Assembly: GCA_017617445.1 (NCBI GenBank)
Contig: JAFZWE010000008.1
Coordinates: 27,716-91,715, forward strand
Direction of reading: 5' to 3'
Source: Bacteroidales bacterium
GTDB lineage: Bacteria > Bacteroidota > Bacteroidia > Bacteroidales > WCHB1-69
Length of the DNA stretch: 64,000 nucleotides
Shown here: positions 8,148 through 19,975 of the stretch, in pieces
Layout of the letters: each line of letters starts with the position of its first letter
Position numbering within the stretch: position 1 is the first letter of the stretch
Position numbers and translations under genes: made by a program
Notes under the pieces: generated by a model
Database searches by the model: none
What the model was told of the DNA's origin: nothing
What the model saw: only the letters and a program-made list of their open reading frames with translations

Positions 8148-10670
8148 TTAGGGTTTCCGGTATGCCCGTGCTGAAAATGCAACATTCCCTTTAATGGTCT
8201 CCTTTGGCACGAACTTGATCCGTTTCGGCATGTTCGGCAGCAGCGTGAAGTAGTTGTCGTCGAAGTAGCCGTCCACGTTGGCGGAAAGTTCCACGCCGTA
8301 CTGCAAGGCGCTGCTGTTGACTTCCACCGTAGTGTCGTCGATGCGGCGCACGGTGATGGGAGCCTCGGAAAGACCCAGCTGGCCCGGATAGCAGAAGAAC
8401 TGCACCTTTCGGGCGAGCATATTGCCGTTGTCGTCCAAACATTCAATTTGCAAGAAATAATGGCTTAAATTGGCACGCGTTATCGGGAAATCAATGAAAT
8501 GTTTGGACTTTAAAGGTGTGATTTCTTGATTTTTAGTGGTCTGTGATGAAATGATTGAACCGTTCAACTGGAAAAGCGTTAGTTTCAGCTGGCAGGAAAG
8601 TTTTTCGTTGCGGTCGCTCACAACATAGACTGGCAGCTTGCCGTCTTGCAGGGTGTCGCAGGCAATGATGACGGGGGCAAACTGCCGTTTCATCTCGTAA
8701 TAGAGGGCTTTGCGCCGTCCGTAGTAGTCGATGCCGCTCCACGAAGCGACGGGCCAGCAGTCGTTGAGCTGCCACACCAGCGTGCCCATGCAGTAGGGAG
8801 CGCGGCGGCGATGCTCCTCCAGCGCCATCCCGATGCCGTAGGCCTGCACCAGCTGACTGACATAGGCGTAATCTTCCAGATTGTCAGGACGATGGAAGTA
8901 CTGGTTCATCGCCTTGTCGATAATCTGTACGCCGCGGGCGTGTTTCTGGTGGTTGTTCAACTCGGGACTTCCAAGATGCAGGGCCGTGTCGGGGATTACC
9001 GTCTGGAGGGTGCGGAGGTCGGGATAGCTTTGGAAACCGTACTCCGACATGAAGCGGCCGGTTTTCTGGTACCACATCTCGAAAGGCAGCTCGCCCCACC
9101 ACACGCCCCAATAGTGGGAGTCGCCTTCAGTGCAGCACTCGGGGTGACCCCAGCCCCACAGCGGCGAAGTGGGAATGTAGGGCACGCCTGCCCCATACGT
9201 TTTGACAACATCAGCCAACAGTGTATCAAACAGATAGCGCATGTCGTGGTCGAGCTGTTCGCGCTGTTCGGACGTATAATTCGCTTGCCAGCCCCAGTCT
9301 TCCCAGCCGTTTTTCACCTCGTTGTTGCCGCACCACAGCACAATGCACGGGTGGCGACGGAGACGCATCACCTGTTCAATGGCCTCTTTTTTTACATTCT
9401 CAATAAAAGATTCATCGCCCGGATAGAGCGTTCCGGCAAACATAAAATCCTGCCATACCATAATGCCCATCTCATCGCACAAATCGTAGAAAATGTCAGG
9501 TTCATAAATTCCGCCGCCCCACACTCGTATCATGTTGATATTTGCATCTTTGCAGGCTTGCAGAAGCTCACGGTAGCGCTCTTCCGTCATCTTGTGCGGG
9601 AAGAAATCGGCGGGAATCCAGTTCACCCCTTTGGCAAAGACAGCTTTCCCGTTGATGACGAATTCAAAGGATTGGCCTTTTGAATCCTTAGTCTGGCGCA
9701 ACTCCACGGTGCGGAAACCTGTCCGCATGTGCAGGGCCTCGTTTTTTTTGCCATTTTCAAAAGTTATCGCCACATCATGCAGGGCAGGAGTGCCCGTTCC
9801 ATTGGGCTGCCAGAGTGTGTAAGGCGATTCTGTCAGGTGTGCAAAAACATATTGGTGGGACTCGGAGTTGAATAGTTCTACATGGAAATTATTTAAGGGA
9901 GAATCATCCAGTTTTATAGAGCAGTGTCCGCCCCCTTTTTTGCTTTTGTTGAAGGTAATGTCGTAATACAATAGGGTTTGGTCACCCTCCTGTTCGAAGG
10001 TAAAAGAGGAGAAATTGTCCACCATTGCGGACTGTCCGATATAGGCTTTCCCTGTGATGCCGCAGGTGGTGAGTTTCGGTCCCCAGTCCCAGCCCGATTG
10101 ATAGGGTGGCATGCGGAGCCACGCGCGTTCTTCGGGCAGTGCGTATGGGACAGAAGCCTTTCGTTGGTCAATGATCTGCTGTGCGGGGGCGAAGCGCACT
10201 TCAATGAGATTATAGGTGCGGATTTTCTTGTCCAACGGGAAACGCCAAGTGCGGTAGGCGTTGTCCATTATATTGGTATTGTCTTGATGGAAAAGCGGTT
10301 GTCCGTTGAGAAAGATTTCAGCATAACCGGTCACCCCCGCCAGCACCAGTTCGATGTTTTTCTTGTCAGGCAGCTCGTCGCGCCAGAAGTCGCAGGTGTA
10401 GGTGCAGGGCACGTGCGACAGCCACTGCAGCGTCTCCTCATTGGTACCGTAGAAGGGATCAGGGATGAGTCCGTGGTCAAGCAGGTCGGTGTGGAGGCAG
10501 CCCGGTACGCTGACGACTATTGAGGTGGAGAAACTGCGGTCGGACGGGTCGGGGCAGCTGAGTCGCCACTGGGTGAGGGGGAGGGAGGGTTGGGCGATGG
10601 CAGTGCACACCGTCAGCAGGAGGAACATAAGGAGTGAGATTTGCCGATTGGCAAGACGAGGGGTGCGCAT
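8148..10670 (-). CDS. GH2-family beta-mannosidase-like glycoside hydrolase
   Basis: 840 residues. A signal peptide (hydrophobic segment 10-26, ending TAIAQ) is followed by the GH2 sugar-binding, immunoglobulin-like and TIM-barrel domains. The catalytic acid/base is in WCGNNE (Glu451) and the nucleophile is in SEYGFQS (Glu543). WCGNNEVKNGWEDWGW and the early VPGCLHTDLLDHGLIPDPFYG are characteristic of beta-mannosidases rather than beta-galactosidases. It would release terminal beta-mannose from oligosaccharides in the periplasm. It is translationally close to the asparaginase gene upstream (10 bases). No SusC/D genes are nearby, so this is not an obvious polysaccharide utilisation locus. Confidence 0.88.
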   Translation of the reverse strand: MRTPRLANRQISLLMFLLLTVCTAIAQPSLPLTQWRLSCPDPSDRSFSTSIVVSVPGCLHTDLLDHGLIPDPFYGTNEETLQWLSHVPCTYTCDFWRDELPDKKNIELVLAGVTGYAEIFLNGQPLFHQDNTNIMDNAYRTWRFPLDKKIRTYNLIEVRFAPAQQIIDQRKASVPYALPEERAWLRMPPYQSGWDWGPKLTTCGITGKAYIGQSAMVDNFSSFTFEQEGDQTLLYYDITFNKSKKGGGHCSIKLDDSPLNNFHVELFNSESHQYVFAHLTESPYTLWQPNGTGTPALHDVAITFENGKKNEALHMRTGFRTVELRQTKDSKGQSFEFVINGKAVFAKGVNWIPADFFPHKMTEERYRELLQACKDANINMIRVWGGGIYEPDIFYDLCDEMGIMVWQDFMFAGTLYPGDESFIENVKKEAIEQVMRLRRHPCIVLWCGNNEVKNGWEDWGWQANYTSEQREQLDHDMRYLFDTLLADVVKTYGAGVPYIPTSPLWGWGHPECCTEGDSHYWGVWWGELPFEMWYQKTGRFMSEYGFQSYPDLRTLQTVIPDTALHLGSPELNNHQKHARGVQIIDKAMNQYFHRPDNLEDYAYVSQLVQAYGIGMALEEHRRRAPYCMGTLVWQLNDCWPVASWSGIDYYGRRKALYYEMKRQFAPVIIACDTLQDGKLPVYVVSDRNEKLSCQLKLTLFQLNGSIISSQTTKNQEITPLKSKHFIDFPITRANLSHYFLQIECLDDNGNMLARKVQFFCYPGQLGLSEAPITVRRIDDTTVEVNSSALQYGVELSANVDGYFDDNYFTLLPNMPKRIKFVPKETIKGNVAFSARAYRKP

Positions 10671-10680
10671 GGTGGGTGGG

Positions 10681-11718
10681 TTAAAGGGTGACTTCCCCGC
10701 AGAGGGACATGTTGAGGCGTTTTTTGATTTCCTCAGGGTCGTTGTAATTGCCCAGCAGGTGCATCAGTTTGGTGATGGCACTCTCAAGGGTCATGTCGTA
10801 GCCGCTGATGACGCCGGCCCGTTGAAGGTTGAGGCTGGTTTCGTAGCGGCCCATGTAAACGGTGCCGGAGAGGCATTGGGAGATATTGACGATGATGATG
10901 CCCTTGTCGGTGGCTTCTTTAAGAATATTGTACAGCCACTCGGCGCGGGGGGCATTTCCGGCGCCGAAGGTGCGCAGGATGATGGCTCGCAGTCCGGGTA
11001 CGTGGAGGAAAGCTCGCACGGCATCTTCGCGGATGCCGGGGAACAGGGTGAAAACAAAGACGTGGTTCTCCATTTTGGGAGTCACCAGAAGCTCTTTTTC
11101 TTCTTGTTCATAATGGATGAATGACGGCGCGTACTTGATGTGTACTCCGGATTTCGCCAGATCGGGGTAGTTGTAGGAGTAGAAGGCATCGAAATTGTCG
11201 GTGCTCTTCTTGGTGGTGCGGTTCCCTCGCATCAGCGCGGACTCAAAGAAAATGGCCACTTCGGGGACCATCGGTTTGCCGTCAGCGTTCTTGGCGGCTG
11301 CTATCTCAATGGCATTCATCACATTCTCTTTGGCATCGCTGCGCAGGAATCCGAGTGGGAGCTGGGAGCCGGTGAAGATGACGGGCTTGCTCAGATGACG
11401 GAACATGAAACTGACCGCCGAGGCGGAATAGGCCATGGTGTCGGTGCCGTGCAGCACGACGAATCCATCGTAATCCTTGTAGTTCTCCTGGATGGTTTTT
11501 GCAATTTTGACCCAGAAGTCAATGTTGACATCCGAGGAGTCAATCATGGGGTTGAAGGAGACGGTGGAGATGTTGACGGGCAGCTGTTCCAGTTCGGGCA
11601 GGAAGCTGAGCATCCGCTCTTTATCAAGAGGGGCGAGAGATCCCGTTTCTGGATTCTCGCCCATGCTGATGGTGCCGCCGGTAAGGATCAGCAGCACTGA
11701 AGTCTCTTTTTTCATCAT
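10681..11718 (-). CDS. ansA: Type I L-asparaginase
   Basis: 345 residues. Converts L-asparagine to aspartate and ammonia. The first catalytic Thr is in LTGGTISMG (about residues 13-16) and the second in the HGTDTMAYSASA motif; GSQLPLGFLRSDAKEN is typical of type I (cytoplasmic) enzymes. No signal peptide is present, unlike periplasmic type II. There are two adjacent Met codons; the first, at 11718, is given, but translation could start at 11715. It lies 3 bases after the enolase stop codon, suggesting cotranscription from the eno promoter. Confidence 0.92.
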   Translation of the reverse strand: MMKKETSVLLILTGGTISMGENPETGSLAPLDKERMLSFLPELEQLPVNISTVSFNPMIDSSDVNIDFWVKIAKTIQENYKDYDGFVVLHGTDTMAYSASAVSFMFRHLSKPVIFTGSQLPLGFLRSDAKENVMNAIEIAAAKNADGKPMVPEVAIFFESALMRGNRTTKKSTDNFDAFYSYNYPDLAKSGVHIKYAPSFIHYEQEEKELLVTPKMENHVFVFTLFPGIREDAVRAFLHVPGLRAIILRTFGAGNAPRAEWLYNILKEATDKGIIIVNISQCLSGTVYMGRYETSLNLQRAGVISGYDMTLESAITKLMHLLGNYNDPEEIKKRLNMSLCGEVTL

Positions 11719-11721
11719 CGC

Positions 11722-13032
<1,311 letters not shown>

Positions 13033-13083
13033 TTATTGTGAAATAAACATGTATAAATTTTCTCCGAAATGAAAATCGGGGTG

Positions 13084-13091
13084 CAAAGGTA
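13084..13091 (-). promoter_or_regulatory. -7 promoter box (TACCTTTG) for eno
   Basis: On the minus strand TACCTTTGCACCCC lies 66 bases upstream of the enolase ATG. Confidence 0.6.
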
Positions 13092-13185
13092 CGATTTTTT
13101 GGCTTTGTTTTCCATGCGCTAAATCGATTTTGAAAAAAATATGGAGATGTCTTTGCGGAATCTCGTTTTGCAAAGAAAAATGTAG

Positions 13186-13193
13186 TATTTTTG
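13186..13193 (+). promoter_or_regulatory. -7 promoter box (TATTTTTG) for tRNA-Ala
   Basis: TATTTTTGCCGCCCGAAA ends 14 bases before the mature tRNA 5' end. Confidence 0.6.
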
Positions 13194-13207
13194 CCGCCCG
13201 AAAGGAA

Positions 13208-13280
13208 GGGGATGTAGCTCAGCTGGTAGAGCACTTGGTTCGCAATCAAGGGGTCGCGGGTTCGAATCCCGTCTTCTCCA
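13208..13280 (+). tRNA. tRNA-Ala (anticodon CGC)
   Basis: 73 nt cloverleaf without encoded CCA. The acceptor stem GGGGATG/CTTCTCC contains the G3-U70 pair that specifies alanine, although positions 6 and 67 (T-T) mismatch. D arm GCTC..GAGC, anticodon loop TTCGCAA giving CGC, and T arm GCGGG-TTCGAAT-CCCGT. It reads GCG codons. The discriminator base is A. A terminator follows directly. Confidence 0.93.
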
Positions 13281-13285
13281 CAAAA

Positions 13286-13328
13286 AAACAGGTATAAATA
13301 GTTGAAATACAACTTTTATACCTGTTTT
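13286..13328. terminator. Terminator after tRNA-Ala
   Basis: 13-bp inverted repeat AAACAGGTATAAA/TTTATACCTGTTT with A-rich and T-rich flanks, usable in both directions between the tRNA and the convergent DUF2007 gene. Confidence 0.75.
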
Positions 13329-13369
13329 GTTTTACAGTACGGCGGGAATGTTCGCCTGGTTCAGGGCAC

Positions 13370-13618
13370 TTATTCAGTAGCTTTCTCTTGATCGGTGCAC
13401 AGTGCGTCGCTGTGCTCTTTTAGATATTGGCGTGCGGCTTCAGCTTGGGATGATTCTACCTGCACCAGTACAGAGGCTACCAGCCCAACGTAGGTGGGGG
13501 CGTTCCTGTTGGCGATGAATACCTGAAATCCGGCATCTTCCAAAATGCTGCGATATACTTCGGCCATGGCCGGAAAGTTGGTCACAGCGATGGTTTCAAG
13601 GGTGAGATTGTCTTTCAT
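13370..13618 (-). CDS. DUF2007-type small protein
   Basis: 82 residues resembling the DUF2007 (putative signal-transducing) family: a short ferredoxin-like fold with VTNFPAMAEVYRSILEDAGFQVFIAN, then a strand-turn with a conserved YVGLVASVLVQVESSQAEAARQYL segment. Proteins of this kind are common in Bacteroidota and lack an assigned function. It has no signal or membrane segment. It lies 119 bases downstream of guaA on the same strand, with no clear terminator between, so it may be the last gene of that series. Confidence 0.65.
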   Translation of the reverse strand: MKDNLTLETIAVTNFPAMAEVYRSILEDAGFQVFIANRNAPTYVGLVASVLVQVESSQAEAARQYLKEHSDALCTDQEKATE

Positions 13619-13737
13619 ATCGTTTTTATTTATTGTTTTTTAATTTCCTCAGGTCTTGTTAATCTGTCAACTTGGCATCGGGACATTGTGGAAAAGCGGC
13701 TTCTGCGCTTTCAGGCTGCCATTTTCCCATGTTTGAT

Positions 13738-15258
13738 TTACTCCCACTCGATGGTCGCCGGCGGTTTGGAACTGATGTCGTAAACCACGCGGTTGATACC
13801 TTTCACCTTGTTGATGATTTCGTTGGAAACGGCGCGCAGAAAGCTGTTGGGCAGATCGGCCCAGTCGGCGGTCATGCCGTCGGTGGAGCATACCGCCCGC
13901 AAGGCCACCGCCCGCTCGTAGGTGCGCTCGTCTCCCATTACGCCCACGGATTGCACGGGCAGCAAGATTACGCCGGCTTGCCACACTTTGTCATACAAAC
14001 CGTTCTCCAGCAATCCGTTGATGAAGATGGCATCGGCTTCCTGCAGGATCCGTACTTTTTCGGGGGTGATGTCCCCCAGAATCCGCACGCCCAGTCCGGG
14101 ACCGGGGAAAGGATGACGCTGTATCAGCATGTCGGGGATTCCCAGCTTGCGACCCACGCGCCGCACTTCGTCCTTGAAAAGAAGTTTCAGCGGTTCCACC
14201 ACCTGCATCTTCATCCGGTCGGGAAGCCCGCCCACATTGTGATGCGATTTGATGACCATCCCGGTGATGGAGAGAGACTCAATCCGGTCAGGATAGATGG
14301 TGCCTTGCGCCAGCCATTTGATATCCTGTAATTTATGAGCCTCTTCTTCAAAAACTTCAATGAATCCTTTCCCGATGATCTTCCGTTTTTTCTCCGGGTC
14401 GGTTTCACCGCGCAAAGCCTCGTAAAAGCGTTGGGAGGCGTCCACCCCCTTGACATTCAGCCCCAGGGTTTGATAGTTCTTCAGTACGGAGGTGAACTCG
14501 TTCAATCTCAGTAAGCCGTTGTCCACAAAAATGCAATGGAGACGGTTTCCGATGGCTTTGTTCAGCAATACGGCGGCCACGGTGGAGTCCACACCGCCGG
14601 AAAGCCCCAGCACTACATGGTCCTCTCCCAGTTGCTGCTGCAGTTCCGCCACAGTGGATTCAATGAAGGAGTCGGGAGTCCAGTCCCCTTGGCATCCGCA
14701 GATGTCGTGTACAAAGTTGTGGAGGAGGACACTTCCGTCTTCCGAATGATAGACTTCTGGGTGAAACTGTACAGCCCAGGTGGGTTCGCCTTCGATGCGG
14801 AAGGCCGCTACCGGCACTTCGGCGGTGCTGGCGATGATATTGAAGTTACCGGGCAGTTCAATGATGCTGTCTCCGTGCGACATCCACACCTGTGAATGCT
14901 CGCGCACTCCTTGCAACAGCGGGTCTGTTGCGGTGAAGGAGGAGAGGTGTGCCCGGCCATATTCGCGGGTTTTGCTGCTCCCTACTTTGCCGCCGGAGCT
15001 GTGGGCAAGATACTGTGCCCCATAGCAGATGCCCAGCAGCGGGAAATGGCCTCGGATGGAAGAGAGGTCGGGCCGGAAGGCGTCGGCTTGGTTGACAGAG
15101 AAGGGACTGCCGGAGAGAATGACCCCCTTGATGCCGGTGGTGTCGGCAGGAAACTTGTTGTAGGGGACGATCTCGCTGTAGGTGTTCATCTCACGCACAC
15201 GCCTGGCTATCAGCTGCGTGTATTGGGAACCGAAGTCTAAAATGATGATTTTATCCAT
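13738..15258 (-). CDS. guaA: GMP synthase (glutamine-hydrolysing)
   Basis: 506 residues. Converts XMP to GMP with glutamine and ATP. The N-terminal class I glutamine amidotransferase has its nucleophile Cys78 in LLGICYGAQ and the His-Glu pair in [10 protein letters not shown]. The ATP-pyrophosphatase domain has the P-loop [10 protein letters not shown]. The C-terminal dimerisation domain ends in the conserved PPATIEWE. Its start overlaps the 3' end of the FAD-dependent protein gene by 8 bases. Confidence 0.97.
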   Translation of the reverse strand: MDKIIILDFGSQYTQLIARRVREMNTYSEIVPYNKFPADTTGIKGVILSGSPFSVNQADAFRPDLSSIRGHFPLLGICYGAQYLAHSSGGKVGSSKTREYGRAHLSSFTATDPLLQGVREHSQVWMSHGDSIIELPGNFNIIASTAEVPVAAFRIEGEPTWAVQFHPEVYHSEDGSVLLHNFVHDICGCQGDWTPDSFIESTVAELQQQLGEDHVVLGLSGGVDSTVAAVLLNKAIGNRLHCIFVDNGLLRLNEFTSVLKNYQTLGLNVKGVDASQRFYEALRGETDPEKKRKIIGKGFIEVFEEEAHKLQDIKWLAQGTIYPDRIESLSITGMVIKSHHNVGGLPDRMKMQVVEPLKLLFKDEVRRVGRKLGIPDMLIQRHPFPGPGLGVRILGDITPEKVRILQEADAIFINGLLENGLYDKVWQAGVILLPVQSVGVMGDERTYERAVALRAVCSTDGMTADWADLPNSFLRAVSNEIINKVKGINRVVYDISSKPPATIEWE

Positions 15259-16837
15259 TGTGTTGATGTGTTTGGTTATTCAATTGAACAATATGTATGG
15301 CGGTTCTGAGGCCGTCGATGGCGGAGGAGGTGATGCCTCCCGCGTAGCCCGCGCCTTCCCCGATGGGATAGATGCCGGTAACGTTGCTTTGCCGATCTTC
15401 CCCACGGAGAATGCGTACAGGGGAGGATGAGCGTGTTTCCACGCCCGTGAGTACGGCATCTGCATGGGCGAATCCACGCAGTTTTCTGTCCAACAGCGGG
15501 ATGGCTTCCTGCAAAGTCTCTACCACATAGTCGGGCAGGCAGCATCGCAGGTCGCAAAAGACCACCCCATGGGGGTAGGAGGGATGAATGCTCCGCTCCC
15601 GGCTCGCGACCCGCCCCTGCAGGAATTCCCGCATCAGGTTGGCCGGAGCACGGTGGTCGCCGGAGATGCTGAAGGCTTTGCGCTCCAGCTGTTCTTGGAA
15701 ATCCAGCCCGTCCAAGGGACTGGACTGGTAAAAGTCGCTTGGCTCAATGCCCACAAGCAACGCGCTGTTGGCATTCTCTTTGTTGCGGCTTTTCTCGCTC
15801 ATGCCATTGGTGACAATGGCGCCTTCTTCACTGGCTGAGGCCATCACTGTGCCACCGGGACACATGCAGAAAGTGTACGCCCCGCGCTGTTTCACATGCA
15901 CGGCCCCTTTGTATGAGGCGGGTGGAAGATATGAAGCGAACTTCCCGTATTGCATCGTATTGACCGCTGACTGCAAATGTTCCACCCGCACGCCGACAGA
16001 GAAACTCTTGGGCTCCATCTTCAGTCCCGCCCCGTGCAGATGACGCAGGGTGTCACGTGCGGAATGCCCCAGCCCTAACAGCAGGTACTGGGTGTTTAGT
16101 TCTGCTCCGGAACCACATATTACTGTCAAACTCCCATCTTTCTGCCGCCGGAAATCGGTGAATGTGGTGTTGAAAAGAATCTCTCCGCCCAAGGAGAGTA
16201 TCTCTTCCCGGATGTTGCGGACCACGATCTCCAGATAGTCGGTTCCCACATGCGGCTGATGGGCGTACAGTACATCCTCGGGGGCTCCGTGTTGGTAAAA
16301 CTCCTCCAATACAAAGCCGATGAGCTCGTTGTGCAGGTTGGTGGTCAGCTTTCCATCGGAGAATGTGCCGGCACCGCCCTCGCCGAACTGGATGTTGGAG
16401 TCGGGATTCAGGATTTTTTCCTTCAAGAAACGTTCCACGCTTTTTTTGCGCTCTTCCACCCGCTCCCCGCGTTCAATGACGATAGGCCGGGCATGGCAAC
16501 GGGCCAGGTACAGGGCGGCGAACATGCCCGCCGGCCCGAACCCCACCACTACCGGTCGGCAGGGATGCGTCCATTCCTGATATTCCATCGGCTCGGGCTC
16601 TTGCCATAAAGAAACCTCAGGCAATGCCAATAGTTCCGGCATCTCGTGCTTCAGCTCCAACATGACTTTGAAATTGCTGACCACGTCTGCTTTTTTCCGC
16701 GCATCCACCGACCAGCGGAGTATTCGGAAATCCGCGATGTCACTCTCGTTAAGGTGGAATTTTTTCAACACCAAGGGCTTGAGCCGCTCTTTGGCTATGT
16801 TAACGGGTATGCGTATGGTGTTGATTTGTATTTTCAT
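15251..16837 (-). CDS. FAD-dependent dehydrogenase-like protein (COG2509 type)
   Basis: 528 residues. An N-terminal about 90-residue domain precedes a dinucleotide-binding fold, [18 protein letters not shown] (residues about 96-113), then the family motif [16 protein letters not shown] and a second FAD segment near the C-terminus ([15 protein letters not shown]). This family of uncharacterised FAD-dependent dehydrogenases is widespread in bacteria; substrate and role are unknown. It has no signal peptide. It lies between the lipoprotein gene (3-base gap) and guaA (8-base overlap), so it is probably cotranscribed with them. Confidence 0.8.
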   Translation of the reverse strand: MKIQINTIRIPVNIAKERLKPLVLKKFHLNESDIADFRILRWSVDARKKADVVSNFKVMLELKHEMPELLALPEVSLWQEPEPMEYQEWTHPCRPVVVGFGPAGMFAALYLARCHARPIVIERGERVEERKKSVERFLKEKILNPDSNIQFGEGGAGTFSDGKLTTNLHNELIGFVLEEFYQHGAPEDVLYAHQPHVGTDYLEIVVRNIREEILSLGGEILFNTTFTDFRRQKDGSLTVICGSGAELNTQYLLLGLGHSARDTLRHLHGAGLKMEPKSFSVGVRVEHLQSAVNTMQYGKFASYLPPASYKGAVHVKQRGAYTFCMCPGGTVMASASEEGAIVTNGMSEKSRNKENANSALLVGIEPSDFYQSSPLDGLDFQEQLERKAFSISGDHRAPANLMREFLQGRVASRERSIHPSYPHGVVFCDLRCCLPDYVVETLQEAIPLLDRKLRGFAHADAVLTGVETRSSSPVRILRGEDRQSNVTGIYPIGEGAGYAGGITSSAIDGLRTAIHIVQLNNQTHQHNG

Positions 16838-16840
16838 GGC

Positions 16841-17227
16841 TTATTCGGTACGGGTGAGGGTCCAGGGTTCTTGTCCGTCCTGCGTCAGTTCCAGCTGGTT
16901 TGCATTGATGAATTGAAAGTGCCACATCTCTTTGCTTGTGGCTCCGCTGATGGAATCAGTGGAGGTCAGGGTGAGCTGTCCGCCGGCCATTTCCCAAGAG
17001 GTGTAATTGTGGCTGGATCCACCTACGCATTTTGCTTTCCCGTCAGGGGAAAATGTTATGCCGCGTTCGTAGTCGCCGTCAGGGTAAACCCAGTTGCCCT
17101 GTAAGTCTGTGGCGGTGACAACGGTGGATGTAGTCGTCGGTGCGGTTTCCGCATTCTTTTTCTTGCAGGCTGTCATTCCGGCTGTCAGACCGAAAATAAG
17201 CAGATAGATGATGATTCTTTTTTTCAT
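16841..17227 (-). CDS. Small lipoprotein, lipocalin-like
   Basis: 128 residues. A lipoprotein signal peptide ends in LTAGMTAC with the lipidated Cys at residue 21, followed by KKK and a Thr-rich linker. The mature part is beta-rich (LQGNWVYP.. ITFSPDGKAKC.. YTSWEMAGGQLTL.. WHFQFINANQLEL), a pattern of lipocalin-like domains in Bacteroidota lipoproteins. It is probably in the periplasm, or on the cell surface if exported. It sits 4 bases downstream of topoisomerase IV subunit A. Function unknown. Confidence 0.7.
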   Translation of the reverse strand: MKKRIIIYLLIFGLTAGMTACKKKNAETAPTTTSTVVTATDLQGNWVYPDGDYERGITFSPDGKAKCVGGSSHNYTSWEMAGGQLTLTSTDSISGATSKEMWHFQFINANQLELTQDGQEPWTLTRTE

Positions 17228-17231
17228 TGTT

Positions 17232-19967
17232 CTAACTGAAAAGATCTAATTGTTCTCCATTGCCGCCGACTCCTTTGTCACTGTCGTCTGCTGGATTTTG
17301 GTCAATGTTCTCAAAGATTTCCTGCGCTTCAGCCTGCTCAATTTCTTCCAGACTGCCGGGCAGGATGCCGCTTGTCTCTTCTTCCTCCTCCGGCACTTCG
17401 TCTTCGGGCTCCTCGTAGGGGAGCGGATCCAGCCATTTCAAACTCTTCACCTTGCCAATGTTGATTTTCTTTCCTTTGGCTTTGATTCCTTGTACTTCAA
17501 TAAAATCTGTAATGGAAATCACTTCAGTGAAAATCGCCTTCGGGTCTTTTTTCGTGTATTTGATTTCCAATTGTGGCAAGTAGTCAATGGATACCAGCTC
17601 CAAACGGATATCTTTTTCCATTGGAATGAAGTCGATGGTTTTCTCTGTCGGCTGGGGCGTAAAACGCTTGATGTAATACTTGTCCTCTTTTTTGTGATAG
17701 TAAACTGCCGTGATGATTTTGTGGGAATTGAATTTGGAGATGATGTCCAGATTGTCTTCAAAATGAGTGGACAAATCATATCCAGTTATTCTGTAGTTTC
17801 CTGATTTATAAATGGATATTATCTTTTCGTCTCGTTTGAAATCGCCTAAAAACAGCCCGCGTTCTTCATTGTTCAGTCGCATGACATTGGGGTCGTACCA
17901 CACGCCGATGGCCGCGAGGGTGGAGACTCCTTTTTCGCTCATTTCAATTTTGGAAACGGGATTGCGGGAAAGGATGTTCCCTTTGCTGCTGCGCCCTTTG
18001 ATGGCCAAGGTGCTGAAATCAAACTCAAAGTTCTTCTTCTTGATGCCTTTCTTGGGTTTGAGAATGACTTTCACCTTTTCCGCCTCTCCGTTGGGGTTGG
18101 AGGTGAAGTAGAGAACTTCGGTTCCGGTCTCTCCGGAGGTAAGGTCGTACTCTTTGTTTCGGGTGATGCCTCCGATGGGGAAGCGTTTCACCATGGCCGG
18201 ACCGTTCTTTCCTTTGGAATAAATCATGTTATAGACGGTGCGGTCATCGTTGCGCTTGAAAACCTCCACGTGCAGGATTCCCTTGCCGATAAACTGCTTG
18301 TTGCTTACCTTGGTGACCGTGAATTTCCCGTTTCTGAGGAATACGATGATGTCATCTATGTCGGAGCATTCACAGGCGAATTCGGTGTTTTCGTCTTTTT
18401 TGAGAGAGGTGCCGATGAAACCCTCCTCCTTGTTGACATACAGCTTCTGGTTGGCGACGGCCACGCTGACCACATTGATGGAGTCAAAGTTTTTGATTTC
18501 GGTTTTCCTTTCGCGTCCGGCACCGTATTTTTTCTTTAACTGTTTGAAATAATTGATGGTATAGTCAACGATATTGTCCAGATGGTTCTGCGTTTCTTCT
18601 ATTTGAAGCTCAATGTCAGCTAGCTCTTCCTCTGCCTTTTTGATGTCGAACTTGGAGATTTTACGCACCGGTTTCTCGCACAGTTTCAGGATCTCTTCCA
18701 TCGTGATGTCGCGTTTGAGCAGTTTGACATGGGGCACGAAGGCTTTTTGGATGTTTTCCAGCTGGTTTTCCCAAGTGGCAGTGTCTTTCTCCAATTCTTT
18801 GTAGATTTTCTTTTCAAAGAATATTTTTTCCAAAGATAACCAATGCCACTGGTTTTCAAGTTCTTGTAAGAAAATCTCAAGTTCCTGTTTCAGCAGATTG
18901 AGGGTGTTTTGGGTGTTGATGCGCAAAATTTCGCTGATGGAAAGCATGGCCGGCTTTCCATTGTAGATGACCCATGGATTGGGGTTGATGTTGACCTGGC
19001 AGTCGGTGAAGGCATACAGGGCGTCAATGGTCTGGTCGGGGGAAGTGCCAGATTCAAGGTGTAGCACGATCTCCACTGATTTGGCTGTGTTGTCGTCAAT
19101 TTTGCGTATTTTGAGCTTTTTCTTTTCAATGGCCGGGGTGATGGAGTTCTGGATCAGGTCAATGGTGTTTTTTCCGTAAGGTATTTCGGTGATGACCAAT
19201 GTTTTATTGTCGAGAATGGAGATTTTGGCCCGATTGATGATTTTCCCTCCGATCAGGCCGTCGTTGTACTTGCTCACGTCAATGCTGCCTCCGGTCGGGA
19301 AGTCGGGATAGAGTTGGAAGGGCTTGTTTTGAAGGATGGCAATGGAGGCATCCAGCAGTTCGTTGAAGTTGTGGGGGAGTATTTTGGTGGCCATGCCCAC
19401 AGCGATGCCGCTCACTCCCTGTGCCAACAGCAGCGGGAAACGCATGGGCAGCAGGATGGGCTCTTTGTTACGCCCGTCATACGACATCATCCACTGGGTG
19501 ATTTTGGCGTTGAAAGCCACTTCCAAAGAGAATTTGGTCAACCGTGCCTCAATGTAACGCGGGGCCGCTGCCGGGTCTCCCGTGAAGATGTTTCCCCAGT
19601 TTCCTTGGGTATCTATGGTCAGGTCTTTCTGGCCGAGTTGCACAATGGCATCCCCGATGGAGGCATCTCCATGAGGATGGTATTTCATCGTGTTACCCAC
19701 TATGTTGGCGACTTTGTTGTATCTTCCGTCTTCCAGCTCTTTCATGGAGTGTAGGATGCGTCGCTGTACAGGCTTGAGCCCGTCATACACGTCGGGTAGG
19801 GCACGATCCAGGATGGTGTAGGAAGCATAGTCCAAGAACCAATTTTCAAACATGGATTGTACATATACCACATTGTGCAGATGTGCGTTTTCATCCGCTA
19901 TCGGCTCCATGTTTTGTTCCATTTCAGGATTCTCTTCTTCAGGATGAATGTTCTTTTCGTCTTTCAT
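17232..19967 (-). CDS. parC: DNA topoisomerase IV subunit A
   Basis: 911 residues of the GyrA/ParC family. A winged-helix breakage-reunion domain carries the quinolone-region helix YHPHGDASIGDAIV and the catalytic tyrosine Tyr138 in AAAPRYIEARLT, followed by a tower, a coiled coil (about 430-500) and a degenerate C-terminal beta-propeller. There is no GyrA-box, and the acidic tail (EEPEDEVPEEEEET) suits ParC-type proteins of Bacteroidota. With ParE it decatenates daughter chromosomes. No parE gene is beside it in this window. It follows the THUMP methyltransferase gene (8-base gap). Confidence 0.9.
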   Translation of the reverse strand: MKDEKNIHPEEENPEMEQNMEPIADENAHLHNVVYVQSMFENWFLDYASYTILDRALPDVYDGLKPVQRRILHSMKELEDGRYNKVANIVGNTMKYHPHGDASIGDAIVQLGQKDLTIDTQGNWGNIFTGDPAAAPRYIEARLTKFSLEVAFNAKITQWMMSYDGRNKEPILLPMRFPLLLAQGVSGIAVGMATKILPHNFNELLDASIAILQNKPFQLYPDFPTGGSIDVSKYNDGLIGGKIINRAKISILDNKTLVITEIPYGKNTIDLIQNSITPAIEKKKLKIRKIDDNTAKSVEIVLHLESGTSPDQTIDALYAFTDCQVNINPNPWVIYNGKPAMLSISEILRINTQNTLNLLKQELEIFLQELENQWHWLSLEKIFFEKKIYKELEKDTATWENQLENIQKAFVPHVKLLKRDITMEEILKLCEKPVRKISKFDIKKAEEELADIELQIEETQNHLDNIVDYTINYFKQLKKKYGAGRERKTEIKNFDSINVVSVAVANQKLYVNKEEGFIGTSLKKDENTEFACECSDIDDIIVFLRNGKFTVTKVSNKQFIGKGILHVEVFKRNDDRTVYNMIYSKGKNGPAMVKRFPIGGITRNKEYDLTSGETGTEVLYFTSNPNGEAEKVKVILKPKKGIKKKNFEFDFSTLAIKGRSSKGNILSRNPVSKIEMSEKGVSTLAAIGVWYDPNVMRLNNEERGLFLGDFKRDEKIISIYKSGNYRITGYDLSTHFEDNLDIISKFNSHKIITAVYYHKKEDKYYIKRFTPQPTEKTIDFIPMEKDIRLELVSIDYLPQLEIKYTKKDPKAIFTEVISITDFIEVQGIKAKGKKINIGKVKSLKWLDPLPYEEPEDEVPEEEEETSGILPGSLEEIEQAEAQEIFENIDQNPADDSDKGVGGNGEQLDLFS

Positions 19968-19975
19968 ATAGTGGG

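Noticed and set aside
8646-9683. 345-codon plus-strand frame
   Set aside because: Shadow of the GH2 gene with no recognisable domain.
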